DNA of 64,000 bases from Lentisphaeria bacterium (lineage in GTDB: Bacteria > Verrucomicrobiota > Lentisphaeria > Victivallales > Victivallaceae): the NCBI GenBank assembly GCA_900768505.1, contig CAAGED010000047.1, positions 1 through 64,000 on the forward strand. The letters run 5' to 3'. A program made the translations under genes and the position numbers. Under the pieces are notes generated by a model. The model was given only the letters and a program-made list of their open reading frames with translations, was not told the DNA's origin and searched no databases. This document shows positions 34,588-44,090 of the stretch, one piece after another; within the stretch, counting starts at the first letter, position 1, and every line of letters starts with the position of its first letter.

Positions 34588-35241
34588 ATGTTTACCGGCT
34601 TAGTAGAGGCAAAAGGTATTTTTAAACGCCGTCAAATGAGCGGCGGCAGCGGCAAACTTTTAATTCAGCTACCGCCCACCATGCAATTGGAACATGGCGA
34701 GAGCGTAGCGGTTAACGGGGTATGCCTCACTTATGAGGACAATCCGGGCGGCGTGGCACGTTTTCATACCCTGTCGGAAACGCTGGAACGAACTAATTTA
34801 GGAAATTTGCAGCCGGAAGCATCGGTTAATTTGGAGCGGGCCATGCGGGCGGACGGGCGCTTCGGCGGTCACATTGTCTCTGGACATGTGGATTGCACCG
34901 GTCGGGTGCTTGCGCTGAAACGGGGTCGGGATGATTACGAACTCAAGGTGGAAACACCAACTGAGCTACGTCCTTACCTGGTCAAAAAAGGAAGTATCTG
35001 CATTGACGGAATATCCTTGACGCTGGTGGAGGTTAATGATGAATTTTTCACCGTTTGCCTGATTCCGGTAACCTTGTCGGAAACCGCTCTACGCGAGCGT
35101 CCGGCTGGCAGTCTGGTCAATTTGGAAGCGGATATTTTGGGTAAATACGTTTTTTCCCAGCTGCAATATTTGTCCGGCGGCGGTTTAGCGGCGAAAAAAT
35201 CGCCAATTACTATGGATTTTTTGCGGCAGGCCGGTTTTTAG
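34588..35241 (+). CDS. ribE: Riboflavin synthase, alpha chain
   Basis: Dismutates two 6,7-dimethyl-8-ribityllumazine molecules to riboflavin. The 217 residues contain two lumazine-binding repeats: MFTGLVEAKG...ESVAVNGVCLT in the first and GGHIVSGHVDCTGRV...SICIDGISLTLVEV in the second. Normal length, with a strong GGGGAG 3 nt before the ATG. The other rib genes are not in this window. Confidence 0.95.
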   Translation: MFTGLVEAKGIFKRRQMSGGSGKLLIQLPPTMQLEHGESVAVNGVCLTYEDNPGGVARFHTLSETLERTNLGNLQPEASVNLERAMRADGRFGGHIVSGHVDCTGRVLALKRGRDDYELKVETPTELRPYLVKKGSICIDGISLTLVEVNDEFFTVCLIPVTLSETALRERPAGSLVNLEADILGKYVFSQLQYLSGGGLAAKKSPITMDFLRQAGF

Positions 35242-35274
35242 ATTTAATTAACCCAACTCCACCTTGAAAGCATT

Positions 35275-36090
35275 ATGGATAAAAATCAAAAATTTGGGTT
35301 CAGCTTTTCCGGCGTTAAAAATTTGACTGAATTACCGCCTGGAATTGTCGCCGACAATCTGAAATATATTGAAATAAATGGCGAAGAAATGTTGAATTTT
35401 TATGAAACATTCAAGAATTTCCGCCGTCGCACCTTTGCCGTACGGGATATAATTGACCCCATCACAACCCGCAGCGTCTGGGAGGCAACGGCGGCGATAA
35501 AGGCGGATTTTTACAATCATTTCAACACCTTGAGCGGCAGATCGCTCCGGCAGGGATGTCGTTTTATTACGCTGGATCTGGATTTAACGGTAAATTATGC
35601 GCCGGAGAATGATCAGCGGGAGCGTTTGCTGCGTTTTTTTAAAGGTCTCTACCGGGGCTTGATGGAAAATAATTTAATCTTGCTGATGCCGTTACGTTTT
35701 CCGGCGGCAGACAGTCGAGATACTTGGGGAATAACCCGGCGATTTTTGTTTGATTCGCTGAATGACCGGGTGAAAATTGTACTGGATGTACATCCACACG
35801 AAATATCCGATCCGGTCAAGGTAAGAGAAATTTTACAAAAAATAAAGATGCAGTTACGGATGATACGTCTGGTTTATGAGCCGGAGACCGGCAATCGCAT
35901 TATAAAGCCGCATATTGAGATGTGTTTAAATCACAGCATTGTTTATCCATCGGCAGTTCCATTTTTGTTTGCGCCGCAGTTGCGTAACGGCAATGCCGCC
36001 ATCGCTGAAATCGAATATTTAAATCAATTAGCAGGGGATTTTGTCAAGTCGTCAATATCTCCTCACCTTGAAGAGGAAAAAAATGTATAA
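35275..36090 (+). CDS. Protein of unknown function, possible TIM-barrel fold
   Basis: Not recognised. The 271 residues have no signal peptide or membrane helix. Beta-strand-like segments end in charged residues (RFITLDLDLTV, LILLMPLRFP, VKIVLDVHPHEI, MRMIRLVYEPE), a spacing like that of sugar-phosphate isomerase/epimerase TIM barrels, but I cannot place a metal site with confidence. It overlaps the start of the aldo/keto reductase gene by 8 nt and lies 33 nt after ribE, so it is almost certainly translated as part of the operon. The fold is inference only. Confidence 0.7.
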   Translation: MDKNQKFGFSFSGVKNLTELPPGIVADNLKYIEINGEEMLNFYETFKNFRRRTFAVRDIIDPITTRSVWEATAAIKADFYNHFNTLSGRSLRQGCRFITLDLDLTVNYAPENDQRERLLRFFKGLYRGLMENNLILLMPLRFPAADSRDTWGITRRFLFDSLNDRVKIVLDVHPHEISDPVKVREILQKIKMQLRMIRLVYEPETGNRIIKPHIEMCLNHSIVYPSAVPFLFAPQLRNGNAAIAEIEYLNQLAGDFVKSSISPHLEEEKNV

Positions 36091-37072
36091 AGCATCTGAA
36101 AATCGTTACGACGGGCAAATGACCTACCGCCGTTGTGGACGCAGCGGCCTGCTGTTGCCAATGGTTTCGTTGGGGTTGTGGCACAACTTCGGCGGAGTGG
36201 ACGTTTATGAAAATAGCCGGTCAATGCTGCACTACGCATTTGATCACGGAATTACTCATTTTGATCTGGCCAATAATTACGGACCGCCGCCGGGATCGGC
36301 TGAAGAGAATTTTGGGCGGATTTTCAGTGCGGATTTCAAGGCCTACCGGGACGAACTGATAATATCCAGCAAAGCCGGTTACTTGATGTGGCCGGGGCCT
36401 TACGGGGAATGGGGTTCTAGAAAAAATTTAATTGCCAGTTGCGACCAGAGTTTAAAACGCATGCAGTTGGATTATGTGGATATTTTTTATCACCACCGCC
36501 CGGACGAGAGCACACCGTTGGAAGAGAGCATGAGTGCATTGGAGCATATTGTCCGCAGCGGACGGGCGCTGTATGTGGGAATATCGTCATATTCACCAGA
36601 GCGTACATTGGCGGCGGCCAAAATATTGCGTGAATTGGGAACGCCTTGCCTGATTCACCAATTCCGCTACAATATTTTTAATCAAGATTACGCCCACAAC
36701 GGCTTATTCGATGTCTTAAAATCGGAAGGTATCGGGGGGATTGTGTTCAGTCCTTTAGCGCAGGGGTTGTTGACCAATCGCTACCTTAAGGGTATTCCGG
36801 AACATTCCCGAGCCAGCGTAAATCATTTTTTAAAAGCACAGAGTATCACGCCGGAATTGGTGGCAAAAATTTCCAAATTAAATGATTTGGCCGCCCGGCG
36901 GGGCGAAACACTGGCTCAAATGTCGCTGAAATGGATTTTGCGTCATGAGACAACTACCTCAGTTTTGGTGGGTGCCAGCAGCTGCGAACAAATCAGTGAT
37001 TTAATTCAGGCGGCGGGAGAGATAAGTTTTACTGCGGCGGAACTCAATGCAATTGACGAAATTGTAAAATGA
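36083..37072 (+). CDS. Aldo/keto reductase, YghZ-like
   Basis: A 329-residue NADPH-dependent reductase. The start MYKASENRYDGQMTYRRCGR closely matches the opening of E. coli YghZ (L-glyceraldehyde-3-phosphate/methylglyoxal reductase). The catalytic set is visible: Asp in HFDLANNYGPPPG with Tyr, Lys in ISSKAGY, and His in YHHRPD. The NADPH region is SVLVGASSCEQ. I chose the ATG at 36083 with GAAGAGG upstream; the frame is open to 36041 without support. Its stop overlaps ispD by four nt. Confidence 0.92.
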   Translation: MYKASENRYDGQMTYRRCGRSGLLLPMVSLGLWHNFGGVDVYENSRSMLHYAFDHGITHFDLANNYGPPPGSAEENFGRIFSADFKAYRDELIISSKAGYLMWPGPYGEWGSRKNLIASCDQSLKRMQLDYVDIFYHHRPDESTPLEESMSALEHIVRSGRALYVGISSYSPERTLAAAKILRELGTPCLIHQFRYNIFNQDYAHNGLFDVLKSEGIGGIVFSPLAQGLLTNRYLKGIPEHSRASVNHFLKAQSITPELVAKISKLNDLAARRGETLAQMSLKWILRHETTTSVLVGASSCEQISDLIQAAGEISFTAAELNAIDEIVK

Positions 37073-37767
37073 CCCAATTGTTGCAAAATTGTACATTAAT
37101 TATTGCTGCCGGCGGTAGCGGATGCCGCTTCGGTGGCAATAAATTGTTGGCTTCAATCGGAGGAATGCCGGTATTGGCGTATTCTCTGCTGAATTTGGGC
37201 AAGTTTTTTCCCGTCGGCAATCTTATTTTAGTGGCGGGAAAAAATTCCCTGGAACAATATCGGCAAATTTGCCAAACATATTTACCGCAAAATCCGGTCA
37301 AAATAATTGCCGGCGGTGCAGAACGCAGTAACTCGGTGTTAAACGGCCTGCAGGCAGTAGCAGCGGATATGGAATTTGTTGCCATTCATGATGCGGCGCG
37401 ACCATTGGCAAATATTGACTTGATAACCGCCAGCGTGGAGCTTTTGCAGCAGAATAAAACGTTGCATGGAGTCAGCGCCGCCAGTAAAGTGGTGGATACC
37501 ATAAAAAAAGTGCAATCAAATTTGATAGTGGCGACAGTGCCGCGGGAAGATTTATGGGCAATGGAAACCCCTCAGACATTTCGCCTGAGCTCGCTCCGGC
37601 AAGCCTACGATGCGTTGCCGCCGGGGATTACGCCGACTGACGACACAGCTATACTGGCAGCAAGCGGCATGAATTGCGCAGTACTGGCCAACCGGCGGTG
37701 TAATCGGAAAATCACTTTACCGGAAGACCTGGTGTTGGTGGAAAATATGCTCAAAAAAATGTCGTGA
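37069..37767 (+). CDS. ispD: 2-C-methyl-D-erythritol 4-phosphate cytidylyltransferase
   Basis: Third step of the non-mevalonate isoprenoid pathway, transferring CMP from CTP to methylerythritol phosphate. Seen: the CTP-binding loop IIAAGGSGCRFGGNK, AIHDAARPL, and the late TPTDDTAIL segment. The 232 residues are standard for a monofunctional IspD; no IspF domain is attached. It starts inside the stop of the aldo/keto reductase gene (ATGA), indicating coupling. Confidence 0.94.
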   Translation: MTQLLQNCTLIIAAGGSGCRFGGNKLLASIGGMPVLAYSLLNLGKFFPVGNLILVAGKNSLEQYRQICQTYLPQNPVKIIAGGAERSNSVLNGLQAVAADMEFVAIHDAARPLANIDLITASVELLQQNKTLHGVSAASKVVDTIKKVQSNLIVATVPREDLWAMETPQTFRLSSLRQAYDALPPGITPTDDTAILAASGMNCAVLANRRCNRKITLPEDLVLVENMLKKMS

Positions 37768-37847
37768 AATATGTATTACAATTGAAATATGCACTGATTG
37801 AAGATATATTGACTTGTAAATAACCAATAAAACAATTGAAGTAAAAA

Positions 37848-38666
37848 ATGGATAAGAAAATGGATAAAAAAATTAACACAATCAACCTTTGGCCGCATCA
37901 CGTTTCGGCTCAAACCGGCAATCCGGAAGATGACTTTCAGCCATACCTTACGCCCTACATGCTTGATGACGGCAAGGTACACGGCGCGGTATTGGTTTGC
38001 CCGGGCGGTGGTTACGCTTGGCGCGCCGCCCACGAAGGTGGAGCAATTGCGGAAAAATTAAACAAACTTGGTCTTCACGCTCTGGTGGTGGAATACCGGG
38101 TGGCGCCTTATCGTTATCCGGCGCCCCAGCAGGATATATTCCGGGCCGTGAAAATTACCCGCGGCAATGCCAATGCCTGGCGCATAAATCCGGAAAAAAT
38201 CGCCGTAATGGGATTTTCCGCAGGCGGTCACTTATGCGCCTCATCCGGCGTAATGTTTGATAAAATCGATGCCAATTGCGGTGATATTTACGACCGGGAG
38301 AATCAACGTCCGGATGTAATTATTCCGTGTTACGCCGTAATCAGCTCCGGTGAATTTGGTCATCAAGGCTCATTTGATAATTTATTGGGCGAGGAAGAGA
38401 AAAATTTTTCCCGCGAGAATTTGAGTTTGGAAAAATTAATTACTTCCGACACGCCGCCGGCCTTTTTATGGCACACTGCGGAGGATGGAGCGGTTCCGGT
38501 GGAAAATTCGTTAATGTTCTGCAGTGCGTTGCGCAAATGTAAAGTGCCATTTGAATTGCATATTTTTCCCCACGGAGGCCACGGATTGGGGTTGGCGGAA
38601 GCTTTGCCGGAAGTGGCAATCTGGCCGGAGTTATGCGTTAGATTCTTGAAAAATTTAGGATTTTGA
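37848..38666 (+). CDS. Alpha/beta hydrolase, esterase/acetylxylan-esterase-like
   Basis: A 272-residue esterase-like protein without an export signal. The oxyanion region is CPGGGYAWRAAHEG, the nucleophile elbow GFSAGGH, the acid is likely in HTAEDGAVP, and the catalytic His in FPHGGHGLG. This HGGG/GxSxG layout matches BD-FAE/acetyl xylan esterase-like hydrolases that remove acetyl or short acyl groups from sugars. Start alternatives are the ATG at 37848 and one four codons later. Substrate unknown. Confidence 0.85.
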   Translation: MDKKMDKKINTINLWPHHVSAQTGNPEDDFQPYLTPYMLDDGKVHGAVLVCPGGGYAWRAAHEGGAIAEKLNKLGLHALVVEYRVAPYRYPAPQQDIFRAVKITRGNANAWRINPEKIAVMGFSAGGHLCASSGVMFDKIDANCGDIYDRENQRPDVIIPCYAVISSGEFGHQGSFDNLLGEEEKNFSRENLSLEKLITSDTPPAFLWHTAEDGAVPVENSLMFCSALRKCKVPFELHIFPHGGHGLGLAEALPEVAIWPELCVRFLKNLGF

Positions 38667-38693
38667 TGAAACCATTCAACTGGAGAAAAAAAT

Positions 38694-39131
38694 ATGGAAA
38701 ATTTTGAATTGAAAAAATATATTGCCGGCCGTCTGGCGGAGAAGATCTCTTTGTCGGACATTCAAAAAGAGATTGCGGAAAAATTCAATGTGCGGATGAC
38801 TTTTTTTGAATTACGGGTTTTGGCCGCCGAATTGGAAAACATTGATTGGACGCAATTCGATCCGGTAAAAACGGCTAAAGAAGAAAAGGCCGCTACGGCC
38901 GCCGCCGAAATCACCCCCGGAAAAACTCAAATTGAGATAAGCAAAATCGTTCGCCCCGGCGCACTCATTTCCGGCACGGTTAAATTTGCCTCCGGCGTCA
39001 CCGCTGAATGGATGGTCGACCAAATGGGACGGCTGGGATTGGACAATAACAGCGGCCAGCCGACTGAAGCTGACATCAAAGAGTTTCAGGCGGAATTGCA
39101 GCAGGCGATTTCGGCACGGGGCGGAATCTAA
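38694..39131 (+). CDS. PVC-type conserved protein of unknown function
   Basis: A 145-residue protein with an N-terminal helical segment (about 1-50, SLSDIQKEIAEKFNVRMT), an Ala/Glu/Lys-rich linker, and a C-terminal domain reading RPGALISGTVKFASGVTAEW then MVDQMGRLGL and a final helix. The SG.V.F..G..A.W..DQMGRLGL pattern matches, from memory, proteins found repeatedly in Verrucomicrobia and relatives and of unknown function. It directly precedes the AsmA-like gene (17 nt). GGAG precedes the ATG. Confidence 0.78.
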   Translation: MENFELKKYIAGRLAEKISLSDIQKEIAEKFNVRMTFFELRVLAAELENIDWTQFDPVKTAKEEKAATAAAEITPGKTQIEISKIVRPGALISGTVKFASGVTAEWMVDQMGRLGLDNNSGQPTEADIKEFQAELQQAISARGGI

Positions 39132-39148
39132 AGTTATAAATCGAGCCA

Positions 39149-42100
39149 ATGATGGTCAACGAGCAGCATAAGAATTCCAAACTAAAAAGCGACAATGATT
39201 TGGCTTCGCCGCAACCGGTTTCATCAGCAATGTCTCCGGTGCGGCACGAGCCGAAATTTTTTGCGTTAATTGCGTTATTTTGTGTGTTGACCATTTTGGG
39301 GTTATTTAATTTTTTTACCAGCAATTTTTTTATAAAATATGTGGTACTGCTCCTCGCCGGTAGATTTTCCGAGCGGGCAATTTATGCCGAAGCAGTTTAT
39401 TATCATCCGTTAAGCGGAGAATTGATAATTGTTGAACCTTATTTGGGATATCCGGGCAATCCGGCTCTGCAAGGCGGGGAATTGCGCGGAATTTTAAATT
39501 TAAAGGCACTGCTGCATGACTTTACATTGGACATTTCAGACATTGAGTTGACGAAAAGTCAGCTTAATTTGGTTTGCAATGCTGAAGGAGAGTGGAGTTT
39601 TGCCGCATCAAAGGTTCAATTGCCTGGCCAGGCCACGGACAAGAGGAGTAAAATACAGCAATCCCCTCCAGGCAATCGGAAAAATTATTGGCTGCCACAA
39701 ATGCCGGATTTTAAATTAAAACTCTCAAATGTTACCTTGCAGGACTCCAAACTGCTGATTGCTAAAAATAATTCAACCATGTCCGAATTTATTTTTGAAC
39801 ACGTCAACGCCAGTTTGAATCATTATATGGCATATGCAGTAAGCGAGTTTAACTGCGCGGCAGATTTGCAAATCCGCAATCATCAGCAAACCCAATTTTC
39901 TTCCAAAAATATCACCTTATCTCTTAATTTTCGTCCCCGGGAAGATTTTTCAATAAGTTCATTCGATTTAATGGTTGAGGCCAATGATTTAAGTCAAGTT
40001 CCAGGGAATTTTGATTTAAGCGGCAATAAATTAAAATTTTCGCTGAACGGCAGAGAAAACAACGGCATTATATTAAAAGAATTTGCCTTGCAGCATGTAA
40101 ACGCCGCCGATAAAGTCCTAGAGTCTGTATCCGGTTCGGGTAATATTCAATATAACCCATTCTTAGCCAGAATGGCCATTGAAGCGGCTACCCCGTCAGG
40201 ACTGCTGCCCAATATTTGTACTAAGATTTTATGGGGTATTGATGCGGGAGATAACTCAATGGATTATTCCGGCGTCTGGGAGCTGACCGCCGACCAAATC
40301 AGTTCTAATGGCAAGATTATGGCGGAGCGCTCCGGCAACATAACTTACGGCGACCTGACAATAAAAATGGCGGCGGCGCAAACGTTGAAAGCCTCATATG
40401 GTTTTATTTACAATTATCACACCCGGCGGCTTCAGTTGAATGATTTACTGATTAAATTATCGGAAACTGCCGATGAATATGCTGAAATGAAATTAAAAAA
40501 GCCATTGGTTTTGACCGAACGTGATTTTTTTCAAAACAAACTAACCACCCAAGCCGATATTGTACTGCACAACGTAAACATATATAAAATACTGGTAAGT
40601 TTGCAATTAGCCGAGCCGCTGGGGATTAATTCAGCCAAATTATCCGGCCGCGGTGAACTTGATTTTACTCCGGAACTGATTAGTTTAAAGAGTGATTTTA
40701 CCTTAGATGATTTTGATTTTGCTTATAACGGCGAAGCTTACGACGGTTCAGGATCGACTTTGCAACTTAATACAGATTATGATTTTAAACGAGAATGGCA
40801 GATTAAAAGTTTAAATTTGGAATTGCAAAGTCACAATTTGCCGGTAGCCAATCTGGCCATGAAAGGCAATCTAAATCTGAACGATTTTACCGGAGTTTCA
40901 AATTTTCTGATTTCCGGCGTGACGCCATCAATTATTTATCTGATTCCTCCGGCTCAAAAATACAAAAAAGTCATATCTCATAATTTTAATCAATTGGGAA
41001 CTCCAGAGGCGGCACTTGGCGGAGTATTGGAGGTAGATTTGATTAACAAAATCTACATAGTTAACCAAATGGCAGTAAATATTGATTCAAATTCTCCCCG
41101 TTATGACATTGATATTGCCCTGCAGTCTCCAGTGCAAATTAAAGCTAACGCCATGGAAAAAGAGCAGGATTTCAAGCTAAAACTAAAATTGAATCAACTG
41201 CCATTGCACACCCTTGCCCTGGACAACAATCTAAGCGACAGCGGAATAAAATCCGGCAATATTTCTGCCGATCTGCAAATAACCGGCAATGCACAAACCA
41301 TAAATTTTAACGGGCAAATGCAGTTGCACCAGTTCGAGTATGTTGCACCATATTTGTCCATTCCGACAATGAACCTGCAGTCGGAACTTGATTTCATGCT
41401 TATGCTCAATAATTTTGATATTATTTTCAACCACTTCAAATTGCGCAGTCAATTGGATGGTAACCAGTTCGGCGACACGGAAATATCCGGAGCAGGAAGA
41501 TTAGAACCATCGAAATCGCATATGAATTTGCAATTCAACATGAAAGCTGCTGAGTTTCTCACCTTTTGGCCATGGAGCGATGTCTGCACAATGGCCGGAA
41601 CCGACAGTGATATGTTAATTGACATCACTCCCGGGCGTGCCGAAGTGCGTGGAAAAACTAAATGCCGCAGATTTGTTTTAACTCCGTTTGATCTCTACGC
41701 TTCCGGAGTGGCAGACTGGAACAATATTACCACCAGTGACGATAATGGTTCAAAATCGATTACCACGGTAACGGCTGATTTTATCGAAAAAGATTTGCCT
41801 ATTTTATCCGGTACAATGATTATGACCTCGGTCAGCGATGCCGATAAGTTATTGGATGTGGTCTTTAAACTCAGCGAAGTACATGTGCCAAATTTTAGAT
41901 TTACCGACGAACCACTCGACAATTTCGGCAATAGCTTAACACTACAGTTTAATGATGAAGTTTTATCCGAAGCAGTTGCCAATCCGACTGCATTATTGTT
42001 AAAAAACGACCGGGTAGGCGATTTTGATTTTTATCCAACCGTATATCATTTCGATATAAAGGAACTCTACTTTAATGATTTTTTGAAATTTGCCGTAAAT

Positions 42101-42943
42101 ACTGATTTTAGTACGATTGATGATACCGTTACCATCGCTCCGAGTAAATTGGCGGTGAATGACAATCCGCCGTTAACCCTGAACGGCCTAATCTGCAATA
42201 AGTCAGGTGTAGTGGAATATCTGCTGCTGGGGAACTGCGGCCAGATGGACATCTCGTCAATACTTAATTATTTGGCGGAAACAGATCAGATAAAATGTAA
42301 AATCGGCAGTGGTTTTTTCAATATTTACGGGCAAGGCTGTTCATTTGACGAATTTATCGAATCAATGGATGGTAATGCTGATTTCAAAATGCAGAATGTA
42401 ACCTTCCCTAATACCATCAATCATAATTTTTGGGGTCGGATTTTGTTGATTCCTTTTGAAATTATCAGCTCAATGGAGATGTTGCTACCCACCGGTGAAG
42501 AAAAGGATATACGGCAAATCGTTGAATATGCCACAGGGTTTGCCCAATACGACAAATTGTTAAAATTTAAATCCGGCGAAATTAAACTTAGCGCCAACGA
42601 TGGAATTATTGCAGTTGAGAAATGTATTTTCAAAGGTGATGCTATAGTCAATGAGATGATTTTCAGCGGTATAATAAAATTTGGCCCGGCACAATTTATC
42701 TATTTGCAGGCATTATTTAATTTGCAGGGATTTGAATTACCGTTTGAGATTTTTGGCACTCCCGAGAATCCGCAGGTGCGCAAGTTGAAAATTTTGCAGG
42801 CAATCCTAAAAAACAACGTGGAAAATTTGCTCGCTTTTTTGTATATTGATAAAATTTACAACCACAGCATTCGCAAAATATGGCAATATCCGACCGAATG
42901 GTGGGACAAAAACAAATCAAACGGCGATATTAACTTGAAATAA
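39149..42943 (+). CDS. AsmA/TamB-like large envelope protein
   Basis: A 1264-residue protein with a polar N-terminal tail, one membrane helix (about 37-58) and a very long periplasmic region of repetitive beta strands (alternating hydrophobic residues, many Asn/Asp/Ser and Leu). It opens with AEAVYYHPLSGELIIVEPYLG and an LNLKALL segment like AsmA/YhdP/TamB proteins, and ends with a FEIFGTPENPQVRKLK segment typical of AsmA C-termini. Such proteins form hydrophobic grooves moving phospholipids to the outer membrane. It supports a two-membrane envelope. It follows the PVC-type protein gene and precedes trxB by 57 nt. Confidence 0.82.
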   Translation: MMVNEQHKNSKLKSDNDLASPQPVSSAMSPVRHEPKFFALIALFCVLTILGLFNFFTSNFFIKYVVLLLAGRFSERAIYAEAVYYHPLSGELIIVEPYLGYPGNPALQGGELRGILNLKALLHDFTLDISDIELTKSQLNLVCNAEGEWSFAASKVQLPGQATDKRSKIQQSPPGNRKNYWLPQMPDFKLKLSNVTLQDSKLLIAKNNSTMSEFIFEHVNASLNHYMAYAVSEFNCAADLQIRNHQQTQFSSKNITLSLNFRPREDFSISSFDLMVEANDLSQVPGNFDLSGNKLKFSLNGRENNGIILKEFALQHVNAADKVLESVSGSGNIQYNPFLARMAIEAATPSGLLPNICTKILWGIDAGDNSMDYSGVWELTADQISSNGKIMAERSGNITYGDLTIKMAAAQTLKASYGFIYNYHTRRLQLNDLLIKLSETADEYAEMKLKKPLVLTERDFFQNKLTTQADIVLHNVNIYKILVSLQLAEPLGINSAKLSGRGELDFTPELISLKSDFTLDDFDFAYNGEAYDGSGSTLQLNTDYDFKREWQIKSLNLELQSHNLPVANLAMKGNLNLNDFTGVSNFLISGVTPSIIYLIPPAQKYKKVISHNFNQLGTPEAALGGVLEVDLINKIYIVNQMAVNIDSNSPRYDIDIALQSPVQIKANAMEKEQDFKLKLKLNQLPLHTLALDNNLSDSGIKSGNISADLQITGNAQTINFNGQMQLHQFEYVAPYLSIPTMNLQSELDFMLMLNNFDIIFNHFKLRSQLDGNQFGDTEISGAGRLEPSKSHMNLQFNMKAAEFLTFWPWSDVCTMAGTDSDMLIDITPGRAEVRGKTKCRRFVLTPFDLYASGVADWNNITTSDDNGSKSITTVTADFIEKDLPILSGTMIMTSVSDADKLLDVVFKLSEVHVPNFRFTDEPLDNFGNSLTLQFNDEVLSEAVANPTALLLKNDRVGDFDFYPTVYHFDIKELYFNDFLKFAVNTDFSTIDDTVTIAPSKLAVNDNPPLTLNGLICNKSGVVEYLLLGNCGQMDISSILNYLAETDQIKCKIGSGFFNIYGQGCSFDEFIESMDGNADFKMQNVTFPNTINHNFWGRILLIPFEIISSMEMLLPTGEEKDIRQIVEYATGFAQYDKLLKFKSGEIKLSANDGIIAVEKCIFKGDAIVNEMIFSGIIKFGPAQFIYLQALFNLQGFELPFEIFGTPENPQVRKLKILQAILKNNVENLLAFLYIDKIYNHSIRKIWQYPTEWWDKNKSNGDINLK

Positions 42944-43000
42944 AATATTAACCAATTATCTTCTTGACAAGCAACAAATTTTTACTTAAGGAGTTGTTAT

Positions 43001-43930
43001 ATGGAAAAATTAATTATTATCGGCGGAGGACCAGCCGGGTTGACTGCTGCGATTTATGCATCCAGGGCAAATTTACATCCGTTATTGTTTACCGGGGAAC
43101 TCCCCGGCGGCCTGCTGACTCAAACCGGAGACGTGGAGAATTTTCCCGGATTTCCTGACGGAATAAACGGCTTTGATTTAATGCTGAAAATGCAGCAGCA
43201 GGCGGAAAAATTCGGAACCGTAATGCGTTATGAAAAAATTGCGTCAGTTGATTTTTCCAATCCGCGACAAAAGAGCATCAAGTTGGATTCCGGCGAAGTG
43301 ATTTTTGCCGATTCAATTATTATTGCTACCGGCGCCACGCCTCGCTGGTTGGGGTTGCCTTCAGAAGAACGCTTACGCAACAAGGGCGTTTCCGCCTGCG
43401 CCACCTGTGACGGGGCATTTTATAAAAACCTCCCGGTTGTCGTAGCCGGAGGAGGCGATTCCGCCATGGAGGAGGCCAGCTTTTTAACTAATTTTGCCAG
43501 CAAAGTATATTTAATACATCGCCGCAACGAATTGCGCGCTTCGAAAATTATGCAGGAACGGGTGCGCAATAATCCCAAAATTGAATTGATCTTAAATGCA
43601 CAGATAATTGATATTCTGGGAGAAAATGAAGTTGAGGGCGTCTTGTATAAATTCAATGATGCCGACACAAAAATCACCCTGCCCTGCAAGGGATTTTTCG
43701 CCGCCCTGGGCCATTTGCCAGCCACGGGATTTTTAGCCGGAGCAATTGAAATGGATGCCGCTGGCTTTATAAAACTTGTTCATGGCGATACCTCATGTAA
43801 TGTGGAAGGCGTTTTTGCTGCCGGAGACTGCGCCGATTCACACTACCGCCAAGCAATAACTGCTGCCGGAACCGGTTGTCAGGCGGCATTGGATGCTGAA
43901 CATTATTTGTCCACTCTGAATCGCAGGTGA
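43001..43930 (+). CDS. trxB: Thioredoxin-disulfide reductase
   Basis: Reduces thioredoxin using NADPH through FAD and a redox-active disulfide. The 309 residues show the FAD loop GGGPAGLTAAIYA, the active-site CATC (Cys133, Cys136), the NADPH loop GGGDSAMEEA and the C-terminal FAAGDCADSHYRQ. AAGGAG stands 7 nt before the ATG. It ends the long plus-strand run and is followed by a strong terminator. No thioredoxin gene lies in the window. Confidence 0.96.
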   Translation: MEKLIIIGGGPAGLTAAIYASRANLHPLLFTGELPGGLLTQTGDVENFPGFPDGINGFDLMLKMQQQAEKFGTVMRYEKIASVDFSNPRQKSIKLDSGEVIFADSIIIATGATPRWLGLPSEERLRNKGVSACATCDGAFYKNLPVVVAGGGDSAMEEASFLTNFASKVYLIHRRNELRASKIMQERVRNNPKIELILNAQIIDILGENEVEGVLYKFNDADTKITLPCKGFFAALGHLPATGFLAGAIEMDAAGFIKLVHGDTSCNVEGVFAAGDCADSHYRQAITAAGTGCQAALDAEHYLSTLNRR

Positions 43931-44017
43931 TACTTTAAGCTCAATCCCTATTCCTAGTATTTCGGATTACTTGAATTTTAAAATTCAGAGTAAAATTTAG
44001 CACAATAAGTTTTCAGA

Positions 44018-44063
44018 AATCCCAACCAGCGGCCGGCGTAGTCGGTGTGGTTGGGATTTTTTT
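44018..44063 (+). terminator. Strong intrinsic terminator after trxB
   Basis: Perfect 10-bp stem AATCCCAACC / GGTTGGGATT with a G+C-rich loop, running into seven T residues (44057-44063). It lies 88 nt after the trxB stop. Confidence 0.85.
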
Positions 44064-44090
44064 GAATTGCGCAATCGATATTAAACCAAA

